Part shown: positions 1 through 11,499 of the stretch, piece by piece
Layout: each line of letters starts with the position of its first letter
How positions within the stretch are numbered: position 1 is the first letter of the stretch
Source of the DNA: Rikenella microfusus DSM 15922
GTDB lineage: Bacteria > Bacteroidota > Bacteroidia > Bacteroidales > Rikenellaceae
Assembly (NCBI RefSeq): GCF_000427365.1
Contig: NZ_KE386488.1
Span: forward strand, 434,001-498,000
DNA: 64,000 nt
Reading direction: 5' to 3'
Made by a program: the position numbers and the translations under genes
Notes under the pieces: generated by a model
Told to the model about the DNA's origin: nothing
The model's database searches: none
The model's input: only the letters and a program-made list of their open reading frames with translations

Positions 1-623
1 ATGATTTTGGTGGAACCGGTAATGACCACGTTGGCTCCGAGCACCGCTTCGGCGCCGATGTGCGCCCCTTCGACGACGATGCACCTCGACCCGACGAAGC
101 AGTGGTCTTCGACGATCACCGGAGCGGCCTGGACGGGTTCCAGCACCCCGCCGATACCGACTCCGCCGGAGAGGTGGACGCCTTTGCCGATCTGGGCGCA
201 CGACCCGACCGTAGCCCACGTATCGACCATCGTCCCCGAATCGACATACGCGCCGATATTCACGTAGGAGGGCATCATGATGACTCCCGGCGCCAGATAC
301 GAGCCGTAGCGGGCCACTCCGTTAGGTACCACGCGCACGCCGAGCGCCTCAAAGTCCTGTTTCGTCTCCATCTTGTCGAAAAATTCGATGTCGCCGCAGC
401 CCATCTTCCGCATTTTCTGAATCGGGAAGTAGAGAATGACGGCTTTCTTGACCCATTCATTGACCCGCCATGTGCCGTCGTCCAGAGGTTCGGCGGTACG
501 CAGCCGCCCTTTGTCCAGCAGTTCGATCACCTGCCGGATGGCTGCCTGCGATCGTTCGGTTCCGAGCAGGGAGCGGTCGTCCCAAACGGCTTCGATGTCG
601 GTTCTGAGTTTCGTTGTTTCCAT
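1..623 (-). CDS. dapD: DapD, tetrahydrodipicolinate N-succinyltransferase (3' end cut by window edge)
   Basis: The minus-strand frame opened by ATG at 623-621 gives about 207 residues and runs off the left edge. It begins METTKLRTDIEAVWD and contains RVVPNGVARYGSYL and VIMMPSYVNIGAYVDSGTM, then the left-handed beta-helix hexapeptide repeats (AQIGKGVHLSGGVGIGGVLE, VGSRCIVVEGAHIGAEAVLG) typical of DapD. The enzyme succinylates tetrahydrodipicolinate in the lysine/diaminopimelate pathway in the cytoplasm. The family is usually about 270-280 residues, so roughly the last quarter is missing here. It lies 144 bp downstream of the EEP gene on the same strand and no TAnnTTTG box is visible between them, so co-transcription is plausible. 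Confidence 0.93.
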   Translation of the reverse strand, partial: METTKLRTDIEAVWDDRSLLGTERSQAAIRQVIELLDKGRLRTAEPLDDGTWRVNEWVKKAVILYFPIQKMRKMGCGDIEFFDKMETKQDFEALGVRVVPNGVARYGSYLAPGVIMMPSYVNIGAYVDSGTMVDTWATVGSCAQIGKGVHLSGGVGIGGVLEPVQAAPVIVEDHCFVGSRCIVVEGAHIGAEAVLGANVVITGSTKI

Positions 624-767
624 ATTTGGTTGGATTGGTTTCCGCTTGTTTTCCGTCCCGGCGGCGGTACGGCGGCCGGTATGCTTTCGTCCTCTTTCCG
701 GAGGCGGTCGCCGGCCCCCCTGTATGCGGAACCGGATAATAACTGAAAAACACGAAAACGGCGGGTT

Positions 768-1982
768 TTATTGTCCGGCCGCAGGTTCCGCCCGCCGCAT
801 CCGCACGAAAACGGGATTGTGGTCCGACCACGGCAGGTCGTCGGAGCGGTAAGCCTCGGTTTCGAACAGCGGGGAGTGGAAAACGTAGTCGATGCGGAGC
901 ATCGAAAAAAGGCGGTTGTAGGTGTAGGCAAAGCCGTTGCCGGCGTTGATGAAGGGGTCTTCCAACCCGCCGCGCATCTTTTTGTAGGTATAGGATACGG
1001 GAGTATCGTTGAAGTCGCCGACCACGACCGCCGGGTGGGGCGACGCGGCGATTTGGGCCGAAACGGTATCGACCTGTACGGCCCGACGCCGATAGTTGGC
1101 CCGCAGGCGCGAACCGAGGCTGCGGACGAACTGCCGGGTGCCCTCTTCGCCCCGGACTTCGAGGTGTTCGACGCGCGACTGGCTCCGTTCATCGACCTGG
1201 GTGGATTGCAGGTGGTTGTTGAACAGCCGCAGGGTATCGCCGCCGGGCGTCAGCAGGTCGGCGCGGAGCAGCGAGTTGGCGGAGTGTTCGAAAATCGTCC
1301 GCCGGGCCTCCAGGATGGGCAGGCGGCTGAATACGGCGGTCCCGTATCCGACATCGCCCTCTCCGCCGTAAACAAAATTGTAAGCGCGGTAAGGCCAGTC
1401 GCGGTATAGGCTGTCGATACGCCTCACGTCGGAGGGCTGCATGGTTTCGTATTCCTGAAAACAGATCACGTCGGGCTGCAACCGCCGGATATAGGCGGCG
1501 ACGCTGTCCACGGTGCGCAGGTAGCCTTCGTGCCGGGTCTGGCCGTAAGTGAACCCGTGCACGTTATAGGTCAGCACGGCGAGCCGGGAGGGATCTTTAC
1601 GCCGGGCGGCGATGGCTCCGGCGTCTTCTTCCTTTCGGTAGTCTTTCCGGATGTCCGCCTGTACCAGCGTACCGAGGTGTCCGATGCCGGCGAGCAGGGT
1701 CAGGCCGGGCACGAGCGCCCACCATCTCCAGCGGATGACCCATACCAGGAACAGGACGAGGTTGCCGAGGAACAGAAAGGGCGCGCCGAGGCCGAAAAAG
1801 GCGAAGACCCAGTTCCGTTCGGGACTGATGCCGGTGGAGAGGTAGGCCATGACCAGCGCGGCGCCGAGACCGACGGTCAGCAGTACGAGCAGGATGTCGA
1901 GCAGCACGCGCCATATATGGACGGGGCGGCTCTGGTCGATATAGTAGTATTCGTTTCCTGCGCTGGTACGATTGGCGCTCAT
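768..1982 (-). CDS. Membrane-anchored endonuclease/exonuclease/phosphatase family protein
   Basis: This 404-residue protein has three hydrophobic segments in the first ~110 residues (around LLDILLVLLTVGLGAALV, NWVFAFFGLGAPFLF and WALVPGLTLLAGIG) followed by a complete EEP domain. Signature motifs are TYNVHGF (metal-binding Asn), FQEYE (catalytic Glu), GDFND, IDYVFHS and the terminal SDHNPVF (Asp-His). The architecture is common in Bacteroidetes, where the catalytic domain is expected on the periplasmic side; the substrate (nucleic acid, phosphoinositide or other phosphodiester) cannot be told from sequence. It is transcribed toward dapD. Confidence 0.88.
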   Translation of the reverse strand: MSANRTSAGNEYYYIDQSRPVHIWRVLLDILLVLLTVGLGAALVMAYLSTGISPERNWVFAFFGLGAPFLFLGNLVLFLVWVIRWRWWALVPGLTLLAGIGHLGTLVQADIRKDYRKEEDAGAIAARRKDPSRLAVLTYNVHGFTYGQTRHEGYLRTVDSVAAYIRRLQPDVICFQEYETMQPSDVRRIDSLYRDWPYRAYNFVYGGEGDVGYGTAVFSRLPILEARRTIFEHSANSLLRADLLTPGGDTLRLFNNHLQSTQVDERSQSRVEHLEVRGEEGTRQFVRSLGSRLRANYRRRAVQVDTVSAQIAASPHPAVVVGDFNDTPVSYTYKKMRGGLEDPFINAGNGFAYTYNRLFSMLRIDYVFHSPLFETEAYRSDDLPWSDHNPVFVRMRRAEPAAGQ

Positions 1983-2168
1983 GGCGGTCTGTATGGATAA
2001 TGCGGTTCGGACTGGTATAGCCGGTTACATTACTGTATGGACAATATGTTCGGGCCGGCGGTATCGGTTGCTCTGCGTCGGCGCGGATAACGGCGAGGAT
2101 TCGGTATCGCCCGGCATCCGAGCCGGGCTGTAAGCACCCCGTTCCCCGCTGGCTGTACTTTGGATAAA

Positions 2169-2176
2169 CAAATGTA
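2169..2176 (-). promoter_or_regulatory. Bacteroidetes -7 box for the EEP gene
   Basis: Read on the minus strand this is TACATTTG, a match to the Bacteroidetes TAnnTTTG -7 element, about 190 nt upstream of the EEP start codon. No convincing -33 TTTG is seen. It lies just outside the repeat block that begins near 2190. Confidence 0.45.
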
Positions 2177-2189
2177 CAATTATTTCTAC

Positions 2190-2600
2190 GGTCGGGCGTC
2201 CGGAAGACCACGGGTAGTTGCAGCCCGGTCGGAGTGCCCGGCGGCACCGGGCCTCCCGTGGGGGAGGCGTCCGGCCCGCCCGCTAACGCGGATTTTTTAA
2301 TCGTACGGTTTCTTCCATAGGGTCGCAGCCTGCGGAGACCGTGAACGAGCATTGCGAGTGAGCGGGCCTCCGCTGCGGGAGGCTGCGGCCCGCGCGACCT
2401 GAAGGTCGCGATATTCGCCTTGTCGAATAACCCTACGGTTATCCCTACGGTCGGGCGCCCGGAAGACCACGGGTAGTTGCAGCCCAGCTGGAGTGCCCGG
2501 CGGCACCGGGCCTCCCGTGGGGGAGACGTTCGGCCCGCCCGCTAACGCGAACCGTACGGTTGTTTGTCCAGGAACGCAACCTGCGGGGGAACGGGAGCGA
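2190..2600. repeat. Intergenic repeat block, AACCGTAC/GTACGGTT-bordered hairpin modules
   Basis: Two near-copies of the same module (starting at about 2188 and 2450) share GGAAGACCACGGGTAGTTGC, GGAGTGCCCGGCGGCACCGG and GGCCCGCCCGCTAACGCG, and are separated by a hairpin whose arms are GCGGGCCTCCGC and its complement around 2363-2396. Borders carry CGTACGGTT (about 2309 and 2553). Related blocks occur at 18.8-19.5, 20.7-21.2, 27.1-27.6, 28.9-29.2 and 30.3-30.75 kb. The rest of the 1983-2735 gap holds no gene that I can support. Confidence 0.75.
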
Positions 2601-2735
2601 TCGTAACTTAGCTTAGGGACGGAACCGAAACGATTTTTGCCGAATCTCATCCCCAGCCTCGTAAATCGTATAAGGCGGCCGAATCATTTCGGCTCATTTC
2701 GACGGCATTTAAAAGGTTCTGTAAACCGCAAGGCT

Positions 2736-4001
2736 CTAAAAACGTATGTCTTCATCCCGGATACCGAGTTCCTTGATTTTCCGGTAAAGGGTGCGCTCCG
2801 AGATGAACAGTTCCCGTGCCGCCTCCTTGCGTTTGCCGCGGTATTTGCGCAGGGCCTGTACGATCGCTTCGCGCTGCGCCTCTTCTTTGGTTTGCGGGGC
2901 CTGTCCGGCCTCCGGCGCGTCGTCCGCGGTAACCTCTTCCGCTGCCGTTTCTATATATGAACCGTTCCGCGGCTGAGCGAAGGCGGACGGCAGTATCTGT
3001 TCGCCGATCTTGACCGGAAGCGATGCGGGATAGGAGATGGCGTGCCCTCCGCCCGAATGCTGGTTCGCCGCCAGCTCCGCCACCATCCCTTTCAGTTCCG
3101 ACACTTCGCCGCGCAGGTCGAACAGCAGTTTATAAAGGATGTCCCGTTCGGTGGCATTCGCAAATTCGCCTCCCCCTCCGTGCGCGGCAGGCATCGGCAC
3201 CAGCTGGGTGGCCGCAGCCGTATAATCGGGCAGGTAGCGCATCAGGATGTCGGGGTCGATTTCCCGTTTTTCTTCGACCGCCGAAATCTGTTCGGCGACA
3301 TTCTTCAACTGTCGGACATTGCCCGGCCACCGGTAACTTTCGAGCATCAGCCGCGCCTGGTGCGTCAGGCCGATCGGCGGCATGTGGTACTGCGCCGCGA
3401 TGTCGGTGGCGAACTTGCGGAACAGCAGGTGGATGTCCCCCTGCCGGTCGCGGAGCGGCGGCACGGCGATCGGGACGGTATTGAGGCGGTAGTAAAGGTC
3501 TTCGCGGAACCGCCCGGCCTCGACGGCCTGCCGCAGGTTCACATTGGTGGCCGCCACCACGCGTACGTTGGTTTTCTGCGCCTTGGACGAACCGACCCGG
3601 ATAAACTCGCCGCTCTGGAGCACGCGCAGCAGACGTACCTGAGTGGTGAGCGGCAGCTCGCCCACCTCGTCGAGGAAGATGGTTCCCCCGTCGGCCACCT
3701 CGAAATATCCTTTCCGGCTGTCGGTGGCTCCCGTGAAAGAACCTTTTTCGTGGCCGAACAGTTCGCTGTCGATGGTGCCTTCCGGAATGGCGCCGCAGTT
3801 CACGGCGATATAGTTTCCGTGTTTGCGGGCGCTGTACGCGTGGATGATCTGGGGAAAAAATTCCTTGCCCACGCCGCTCTCGCCGCTGATCAGCACGCTG
3901 AGGTCGGTGGGAGCCACGCGCAGGGCCACTTCCAGTGCCCGATTCAGCGCCGGCGTGTTGCCGATGATGCCGAATCGCTGTTTAACGCTTTGCAGTTCCA
4001 T
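2736..4001 (-). CDS. Sigma-54-dependent transcriptional activator (AAA+ plus Fis-type HTH, no receiver)
   Basis: This 421-residue protein starts almost directly with the AAA+ domain. It has Walker A GESGVGKE at residues 40-47, a GSFTGA loop at 87-92 (the sigma-54 contact GAFTGA with a conservative Ser) and Walker B GGTIFLDEVGE near 105-115. RLNTVPIAVPPLRDR and the R-finger region precede YRWPGNVRQL. A low-complexity linker leads to a C-terminal Fis-like helix-turn-helix (KEAARELFISERTLYRKIKE). There is no N-terminal receiver, GAF or PAS domain, so activity must be controlled another way. It is divergent from the HdeD-like gene, whose promoter is a strong sigma-54 match, making that gene a likely target (inference). 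Confidence 0.93.
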   Translation of the reverse strand: MELQSVKQRFGIIGNTPALNRALEVALRVAPTDLSVLISGESGVGKEFFPQIIHAYSARKHGNYIAVNCGAIPEGTIDSELFGHEKGSFTGATDSRKGYFEVADGGTIFLDEVGELPLTTQVRLLRVLQSGEFIRVGSSKAQKTNVRVVAATNVNLRQAVEAGRFREDLYYRLNTVPIAVPPLRDRQGDIHLLFRKFATDIAAQYHMPPIGLTHQARLMLESYRWPGNVRQLKNVAEQISAVEEKREIDPDILMRYLPDYTAAATQLVPMPAAHGGGGEFANATERDILYKLLFDLRGEVSELKGMVAELAANQHSGGGHAISYPASLPVKIGEQILPSAFAQPRNGSYIETAAEEVTADDAPEAGQAPQTKEEAQREAIVQALRKYRGKRKEAARELFISERTLYRKIKELGIRDEDIRF

Positions 4002-4012
4002 AGTTATCTTCG

Positions 4013-4020
4013 CAAAGATA
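4013..4020 (-). promoter_or_regulatory. -7 box of the sigma-54 activator gene
   Basis: On the minus strand this reads TATCTTTG, a full TAnnTTTG match, 12 nt upstream of the ATG at 4001. The housekeeping sigma factor would therefore drive the activator, with a very short leader. Confidence 0.6.
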
Positions 4021-4351
4021 AGTTTTTTTGCGGATCGGCTGTCGCCAAGAGATGCCGGACTGCAATTTTGTCAGGCGGCCGTATTCCGGTCGGGCGACGG
4101 CTGGCAGAGGTACGACAGGCATCGCAGGTCCTGTCTTTCGTCGCGCATACGGTAAGGTTACTGCATACGGCTTTACCCGAAAATTTATATGAGTACTTGA
4201 TTCTCAGCACATTTCAGCCCGCACCCACCCCCTTAAGCAGAGAAAGCCCCGGTCCCCTGTGCCGAGCGGCACCGCAGGGCCGTGTAGGGAGATCGTTATC
4301 CGATTTTGGGTAAAATCATATATACTTACCCAATAATATATAATTACCTTA

Positions 4352-4520
4352 CCCGATTATATACTTTGATATACCATTAATTTTCACCGGCGTTTTTCGG
4401 CTCGCGCCGGACCCTCCGGGTCTTTTGCCCGGGTTTGTACCGCCTCATGCCGTTCGGCGCGGAGCCGATAGAGGGAGATGATCACCGAATAGGTTCGGTA
4501 TACCAAAGTATATAATCGGG
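4352..4520. repeat. MITE-like element, copy 1 (169 bp)
   Basis: The left end CCCGATTATATACTTTGATA plus TACC (4352-4375) is the inverted complement of the right end at 4497-4520 (GGTATACCAAAGTATATAAT plus CGGG), with one mismatch. The interior is GC-rich with its own hairpins (ACCCTCCGGGTC at about 4411). Copies with the same ends occur at 6908-7090, 12714-12860 and, more degenerate, 17036-17190. No transposase is encoded. The rest of the 4002-4632 gap shows no gene. Confidence 0.75.
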
Positions 4521-4632
4521 AACCGGTAACATGCCCATTCGATTCGTTCCCGTTTTTCGGATGACCGGCCGGTTCGAGGCCGGAATGCATGTCCCACCCC
4601 GATCCCGGACAGGATGTTCATGCACCGGCGGC

Positions 4633-4649
4633 TTGGCATAATTCTTGCG
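4633..4649 (+). promoter_or_regulatory. Sigma-54 (-24/-12) promoter of the HdeD-like gene
   Basis: TTGGCATAATTCTTGCG matches the sigma-54 consensus TGGCAC-N5-TTGC, with the invariant GG (4635-4636) and GC (4647-4648) exactly 10 nt apart. Transcription would start near 4660, giving a leader of about 33 nt to the ATG at 4693. A sigma-54 activator gene lies immediately upstream and divergent, which supports function. Confidence 0.75.
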
Positions 4650-4692
4650 TTTTCTTATTCTCGGTCGATTATTCACTAAAAATCAAAATATC

Positions 4693-5277
4693 ATGCAAGA
4701 CGTATTCATGTCGCGGATAGAAAGCTCGCGCCGCGCGGTGAAAAACTGGTGGCTGCTCCTGTTGCTGGGGATCGCGGTGTTCGTGGTCGGGATGCTCATT
4801 TTCACTTATCCCGGACTCAGTTATGTGGCCATGTCGGTGACGTTCGCCATCCTGATCCTGGTGTCCGGAGCGGTCAATATCGCGCTCGCGGCCTCCAACA
4901 CCAATGCGGTCATCGGCCGCGGATGGCTGTGGGCCGGCGGTATCGTGGAACTGCTGATCGGCCTGTTGCTGATCTGCTATCCTTCGATTTCGGCCGCCAC
5001 GCTGCCCCTGTTCCTCGGGTTCTGGCTGATGTTCCGCAGCTTCGGACTGATCGGGTCGGGCAGCGACCTGATGTCGCTGAAAGTACCCGGCGGAGGCTGG
5101 ACGCTGTTCGTCGGCATCCTGTTGCTGATCTGCTCGGTCATGATCCTGGCGCAGCCGCTGTTGTTCGGCATCGAAGCGGTGGTGATCTGGGTCGGCGTTT
5201 CGTTCCTCGTGGCAGGCATCTCGATGGCTCTCTTTTCGTTCGAACTGAAAAGCCTGCACAAGCATTTCGGCGAATAA
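4693..5277 (+). CDS. HdeD/DUF308 family integral membrane protein
   Basis: This 194-residue protein starts MQDVFMSRIESSRR and is nearly all membrane-spanning: six hydrophobic segments follow one another (for example WWLLLLLGIAVFVVGMLIF, LLIGLLLICYPSI, WTLFVGILLLICSVMIL). The pattern and the YP turns are typical of DUF308, which includes the E. coli acid-resistance protein HdeD. The start at 4693 was chosen because the upstream in-frame ATG (4645) overlaps the sigma-54 -12 element. Its role is probably an envelope stress function under sigma-54 control. It converges on the PNGase F-like gene across a hairpin. Confidence 0.85.
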   Translation: MQDVFMSRIESSRRAVKNWWLLLLLGIAVFVVGMLIFTYPGLSYVAMSVTFAILILVSGAVNIALAASNTNAVIGRGWLWAGGIVELLIGLLLICYPSISAATLPLFLGFWLMFRSFGLIGSGSDLMSLKVPGGGWTLFVGILLLICSVMILAQPLLFGIEAVVIWVGVSFLVAGISMALFSFELKSLHKHFGE

Positions 5278-5302
5278 ACGCCGGACGACGCCGTTATTGG
5301 GC

Positions 5303-5337
5303 GAGAGGGCGCGATGTATTCGACATCGCGCCCTCTC
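5303..5337. terminator. Bidirectional hairpin between convergent genes
   Basis: A perfect 15-bp stem (GAGAGGGCGCGATGT and its complement) with a 5-nt loop sits between the HdeD-like stop (5277) and the PNGase-like stop (5367). There is no strong T-run, but the position fits a shared terminator. Confidence 0.6.
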
Positions 5338-5366
5338 CGCATATCGGCCCGGCGACCGCCTTCCGG

Positions 5367-6788
5367 TTACCGGTCGAATCCGAACAGATCGACTTCCACG
5401 AAATACGAGGCAACCCCGCTGTCGTCCTTAGGCCCGTTGAACTGGGAAACGAAACGTTCGAGGTCGAGGTCCAGCGTCAGGTTCCCGCCGCCTTCCGGCA
5501 CGTCCAGAATACGCCAGTAATGGACGATCGCCGGATTGCCCGGACAGAAGTTGGCCCGGTCGTACTGGTAAGTCCCCGCCTGCGAATAGTTGCCCCCGCA
5601 TTCCACGAAAATAATACCGGGGTATGCGGCCTCCGTGCCGTTGACCCTGACCTTGTAGGTGTTTTCGTCGAATTCGGCGCAGTTGTTGGTCCGGTAGCCC
5701 GTCCGGTCCGGAAAGGTACCCTGGTCGTGCCCGTAACCGGTGAAAGTCACTTTCATCTCGATGCTTTTCACGTCGGCCGGAACCGTAAAGGTGCGTTCGC
5801 CCAGCCGCGCGGCCCCTTCGATGTCGTTTTCGCCCGAAAAACCGTAGCCCCACCTCCGGTAGCCCGTGTTGTCGTTCTCGTGGCTGTCGTAAACTTTGGC
5901 CGTCCAGACCGTGTTCCGTTCCGGTTCGCCTTCGTAGAGGTCGAAAGCGAGGGTTACGGTGTGCCGTCTGGCCGTCGAGGCGGGACCGCCCCAGTCGCCG
6001 TCGAAATAGATGCGGAACTCCGTAGCGCCGGAAAGCATCGGCAGGTACTCGGTCACATCCATGTAGAAATATTTTTCCCACGAAGCGCCGAAGCTGCCCC
6101 CGTAAGGAGTGATGGCCCGCGTCAGTTCGTACCACTCGCCGGTCGTCTTGTCCCTGACGAAGATCATGGTGGTGTAGTCCCACTCGTTGGGCCCGCCGTT
6201 CATCCCGCCCATCCGGTACGAAAGGATGGCCCGCCGGAAGGTTTTGCTGCCTGCGTCGGGAAAATCGAGGCTGAATTTATAGTCGTTGTCGGCGCCCCAA
6301 CCGTAATGATAGAGCGGAATGGCCGGACTCTGCACGGTGGTTTTGCCGGAGGTGCCCGCCGTCAGGTCGGAGGGGTATTTTTCGTAATAAGCGTTCCGGT
6401 CGAGCAGCCGCGCCGCCCGATTGACCGTCCCGGCCTGACGGACGGTTACGGTACGGGTCGCTTTGTCTTTCTGTTCCGAGGTACCTGCCGTCAGGGTGAT
6501 GACGGCGGTGCGTTCCGCATCGGAACGGTTGTAGTCGGCCTTGATCGTCAGGGTGCCCCCCTGGCCTTTCGAGGCGGTGCACCACGCTTTGCCGTCCTCG
6601 ACGGCGAAGTCCCAGACGGATTGATTGGTCGAGACGGTCAATGTTCCGACTGCCGATTCGGCGTCGAAAGTCATCGTTTCGGCGGGATCGGTCGTCAGGT
6701 AAGGCTCTTCGGGAGCCGTTTTGTCTTTGCAGCCGACCAGAGTCAGCGCAGCCCAGAGGGCGGTTCCACACAACAGTTTGGCTTTCAT
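5367..6788 (-). CDS. PNGase F-like lipoprotein with N-terminal BACON-type domain
   Basis: This 473-residue protein begins with a lipoprotein signal (ALTLVGC box near residue 20). Residues ~35-120 look like a BACON/Ig-like domain (DFAVEDGKAWCTASKG...RTVTVRQAGT). The rest resembles both eight-stranded domains of Flavobacterium PNGase F: NEWDYTTMIFVRDKTTGEWY matches the EWDRYANVYVKNKTTGEWYE region holding catalytic Asp60, NNCAEF matches the GCAEW segment with Glu206, and IYFDGDWGG aligns near Glu118. It would release N-glycans from host or dietary glycoproteins at the cell surface. Family placement rests on recalled sequence; the Glu118 equivalent is uncertain (Asp here). Confidence 0.8.
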   Translation of the reverse strand: MKAKLLCGTALWAALTLVGCKDKTAPEEPYLTTDPAETMTFDAESAVGTLTVSTNQSVWDFAVEDGKAWCTASKGQGGTLTIKADYNRSDAERTAVITLTAGTSEQKDKATRTVTVRQAGTVNRAARLLDRNAYYEKYPSDLTAGTSGKTTVQSPAIPLYHYGWGADNDYKFSLDFPDAGSKTFRRAILSYRMGGMNGGPNEWDYTTMIFVRDKTTGEWYELTRAITPYGGSFGASWEKYFYMDVTEYLPMLSGATEFRIYFDGDWGGPASTARRHTVTLAFDLYEGEPERNTVWTAKVYDSHENDNTGYRRWGYGFSGENDIEGAARLGERTFTVPADVKSIEMKVTFTGYGHDQGTFPDRTGYRTNNCAEFDENTYKVRVNGTEAAYPGIIFVECGGNYSQAGTYQYDRANFCPGNPAIVHYWRILDVPEGGGNLTLDLDLERFVSQFNGPKDDSGVASYFVEVDLFGFDR

Positions 6789-6907
6789 GCAGGAAAAATT
6801 AAGATAGGGTTAGCGTTGTGTGGCGTCAGTAGTCTCCGGCCGTAAAAATAATATAATTTCGATGATCTCTTCGGATATGCTTATAATCTTGGCCGAAATA
6901 AATCGAA

Positions 6908-7090
6908 CCCGATCGATACTTGGGTATACCGAACCGATTCGGGGGTAATCTCCCTCTATCGGCTCCGCGCCGGACGGCATGAGACGGTGCAACCCCGGGC
7001 GAAAGACCCGGAGGGTCCGGCGGCGCCGCGGAACGGGCAGAGGAGAATTACCGTCGAACATGTTCGGCGTATCGAACGTATATAACCGGG
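6908..7090. repeat. MITE-like element, copy 2 (183 bp)
   Basis: The ends are CCCGATCGATACTTGGGTAT plus ACC at 6908-6930 and a GCGTATCGAACGTATATAAC plus CGGG right end closing at 7090. The interior contains CTCTATCGGCTCCGCGCCGG, shared with copy 1 on the opposite strand, so this copy is inverted relative to copy 1. The remainder of the 6789-7360 gap contains only the ppdK promoter. Confidence 0.65.
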
Positions 7091-7268
7091 TTTCCGAAAT
7101 GAATCGGAAGCCGGATGTATGGATAAAACCAGGTAAAGTTTATCGGGAACATCCCGGAATTAACCGGTACTTCCCGCGCCGGGACCGCCTCGCCGGAACC
7201 GGCACGCAATCCGTCCGTTAGACCTTTAAAAACCGCCGCGACCGCTATGAAAATCCCGAAAAATAACG

Positions 7269-7276
7269 TACATTTG
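7269..7276 (+). promoter_or_regulatory. -7 box for ppdK
   Basis: TACATTTG is a full match to TAnnTTTG, 85 nt upstream of the ppdK start. No clear TTTG -33 element is present. Confidence 0.5.
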
Positions 7277-7360
7277 CGGACAGTCCCCCGCGCCGGCTCT
7301 GTCCGGAGGGGCCTGAACAACTTTGATATTCAGTCAATTAATTCATAAACCAAACACAAA

Positions 7361-10090
<2,730 letters not shown>

Positions 10091-10113
10091 CCTCCGGACA
10101 AGTTCCGGTTTCC

Positions 10114-10150
10114 AAAGAGGCGGCGGGGCATTGCTCCCGCCGCCTCTTTT
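10114..10150 (+). terminator. Rho-independent terminator of ppdK
   Basis: A 14-bp GC-rich stem (AAAGAGGCGGCGGG with its complement, loop around GCATTGCT) is followed by TTTT, 24 nt after the ppdK stop. Confidence 0.85.
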
Positions 10151-10228
10151 CGGACAGAACCGATCCGGACAAGCCGCGACCGCAAGGCCGCTTCCCGCCC
10201 GGAAGAGTGAAAAAATAGTCGGAGTATG

Positions 10229-10260
10229 TTTGGAAGAAACCGGAATAATACATATCTTTG
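10229..10260 (+). promoter_or_regulatory. Promoter of tRNA-Arg (-33 TTTG, -7 TATCTTTG)
   Basis: TTTG at 10229-10232 and TATCTTTG at 10253-10260 are separated by 20 nt, the Bacteroidetes arrangement, 34 nt before the tRNA. Confidence 0.65.
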
Positions 10261-10294
10261 CACCGCATTCCGGAAGAGACGCCGGATGCGGAAC

Positions 10295-10368
10295 GGCACC
10301 GTAGCTTAATTGAATAGAGCATCTGACTACGGATCAGAAGGTTACAGGTTTGAGTCCTGTCGGTGTCA
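10295..10368 (+). tRNA. tRNA-Arg (anticodon ACG)
   Basis: The cloverleaf folds completely. Acceptor arms are GGCACCG and CGGTGTC (one G-T pair), the D arm starts at GCTT, and the anticodon stem is TCTGA/TCAGA around loop CTACGGA with ACG at 10329-10331. The T arm is ACAGG/CCTGT around TTTGAGT, with discriminator A at 10368. CCA is not encoded. ACG is expected to be deaminated to ICG and read CGU, CGC and CGA. Confidence 0.95.
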
Positions 10369-10373
10369 CACGA

Positions 10374-10409
10374 GAAGCGGACAGGCATGGAAACATGCCT
10401 GTCCGCTTC
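10374..10409 (+). terminator. Hairpin terminator after tRNA-Arg
   Basis: A perfect 16-bp inverted repeat GAAGCGGACAGGCATG with a 4-nt loop, followed by TTATTT, starts 5 nt after the tRNA. Confidence 0.75.
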
Positions 10410-10526
10410 TTATTTCGGAAGGTATTCTGTAAGACCCGCCGTATCTCGGCATGAAAGCCTCTCCGAAACCGGATGACTGTAAAAACGGGATACCGCGACT
10501 GTTTCCGACCGATACTGCCGACTGTG

Positions 10527-11288
10527 ATGAAATTCATATGCCATGGTCTGAGATTATTGTTGAATCTACGCTGCGTGCGGGATAAAGTGCGCTATTACAC
10601 AGTACTTTACCTGTTTCGGTATCATATCTTCCCTCTTATCCGACGAATGGACCAAGAAGACATCGTTCTGGATTCTTCCGGCGCGACCCTTTTCCGTGCA
10701 GTGGAATCCGCTCCGTTCAAGGACGGTCTTCTCCCGTATTTTCTGCGGGCCAACGATTACGTTCCTGACGTAAAAGACTTTGCCGCCGCTTTCTGTATAG
10801 GGATTAAAGGATATGCCCATCCGCAGGATAACGCCGTTAAAGAGCGATTGATCGATTTTGCATACACCCTGGCCCGACAACTGAAAGAGCGATGTCGGAC
10901 GGACCTCATCGCCGCCTGTATGTTCAAAATATGGGGTAAGAACATCGACGGAATCGATAGCGACACCGACCGATCCGCTGTTTTGCGGATCTTCGCCGGC
11001 AAGCGGTCTCTATTCAGCCATTATTTCGGTCTCTATGCTGTCCGTACATGCGGCACGCCGATCACGGTTTATTGTCCGTGCGAGGAGGGAAACTATGTGG
11101 AATATTCGGATCAAAACAATGTACTGACTGTTCCGATAGACAAATACGATATTCCCTCCGGGTTTTTTCTGCCTGGTTTCGATTATCGCTTCGGCGACCG
11201 GTGGTTGAGACGTGCCGTGCGCGACGGAGTTAATGAACGTTTCAACCCGGAGTTGTCCGAATACAGGAACCCGATTTGGATGGCCTGA
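10527..11288 (+). CDS. Hypothetical protein
   Basis: A 253-residue protein if started at the ATG at 10527 (MKFICHGLRLLLN); an in-frame start at 10473 would add 18 residues. I recognise no family. It is Cys- and aromatic-rich toward the C-terminus (ITVYCPCEEGNYVEYSD, GFFLPGFDYRFGDRW) and has no signal peptide or obvious membrane segment beyond a weakly hydrophobic N-terminus. It is less GC-rich than its neighbours and lies next to a tRNA gene, so acquisition by transfer is possible. No partner gene is evident. Confidence 0.6.
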   Translation: MKFICHGLRLLLNLRCVRDKVRYYTVLYLFRYHIFPLIRRMDQEDIVLDSSGATLFRAVESAPFKDGLLPYFLRANDYVPDVKDFAAAFCIGIKGYAHPQDNAVKERLIDFAYTLARQLKERCRTDLIAACMFKIWGKNIDGIDSDTDRSAVLRIFAGKRSLFSHYFGLYAVRTCGTPITVYCPCEEGNYVEYSDQNNVLTVPIDKYDIPSGFFLPGFDYRFGDRWLRRAVRDGVNERFNPELSEYRNPIWMA

Positions 11289-11499
11289 GTCTTTTCGTTC
11301 TGTTTTGGAGAGCCGATCCTTCCGTTTCGGTATTTTTTACCGCTATACCATCCCTGTTCCGGCTGCGTAACAGGGCGCATCCATAGCCCTGATTCCCGGA
11401 CGACTGCGTTGTGTCCGATTTCTTGCCGAACACGGGTGTATCGAGTTGCTTTTGTCGGGAGAATGTCGTATTTTGCTTGAAAACCCATTCGTCGGAATT

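Noticed and set aside
10374-10409. Attachment site next to tRNA-Arg
   Set aside because: The inverted repeat behaves as a terminator; no direct repeat of the tRNA end or integrase gene is present in the window.
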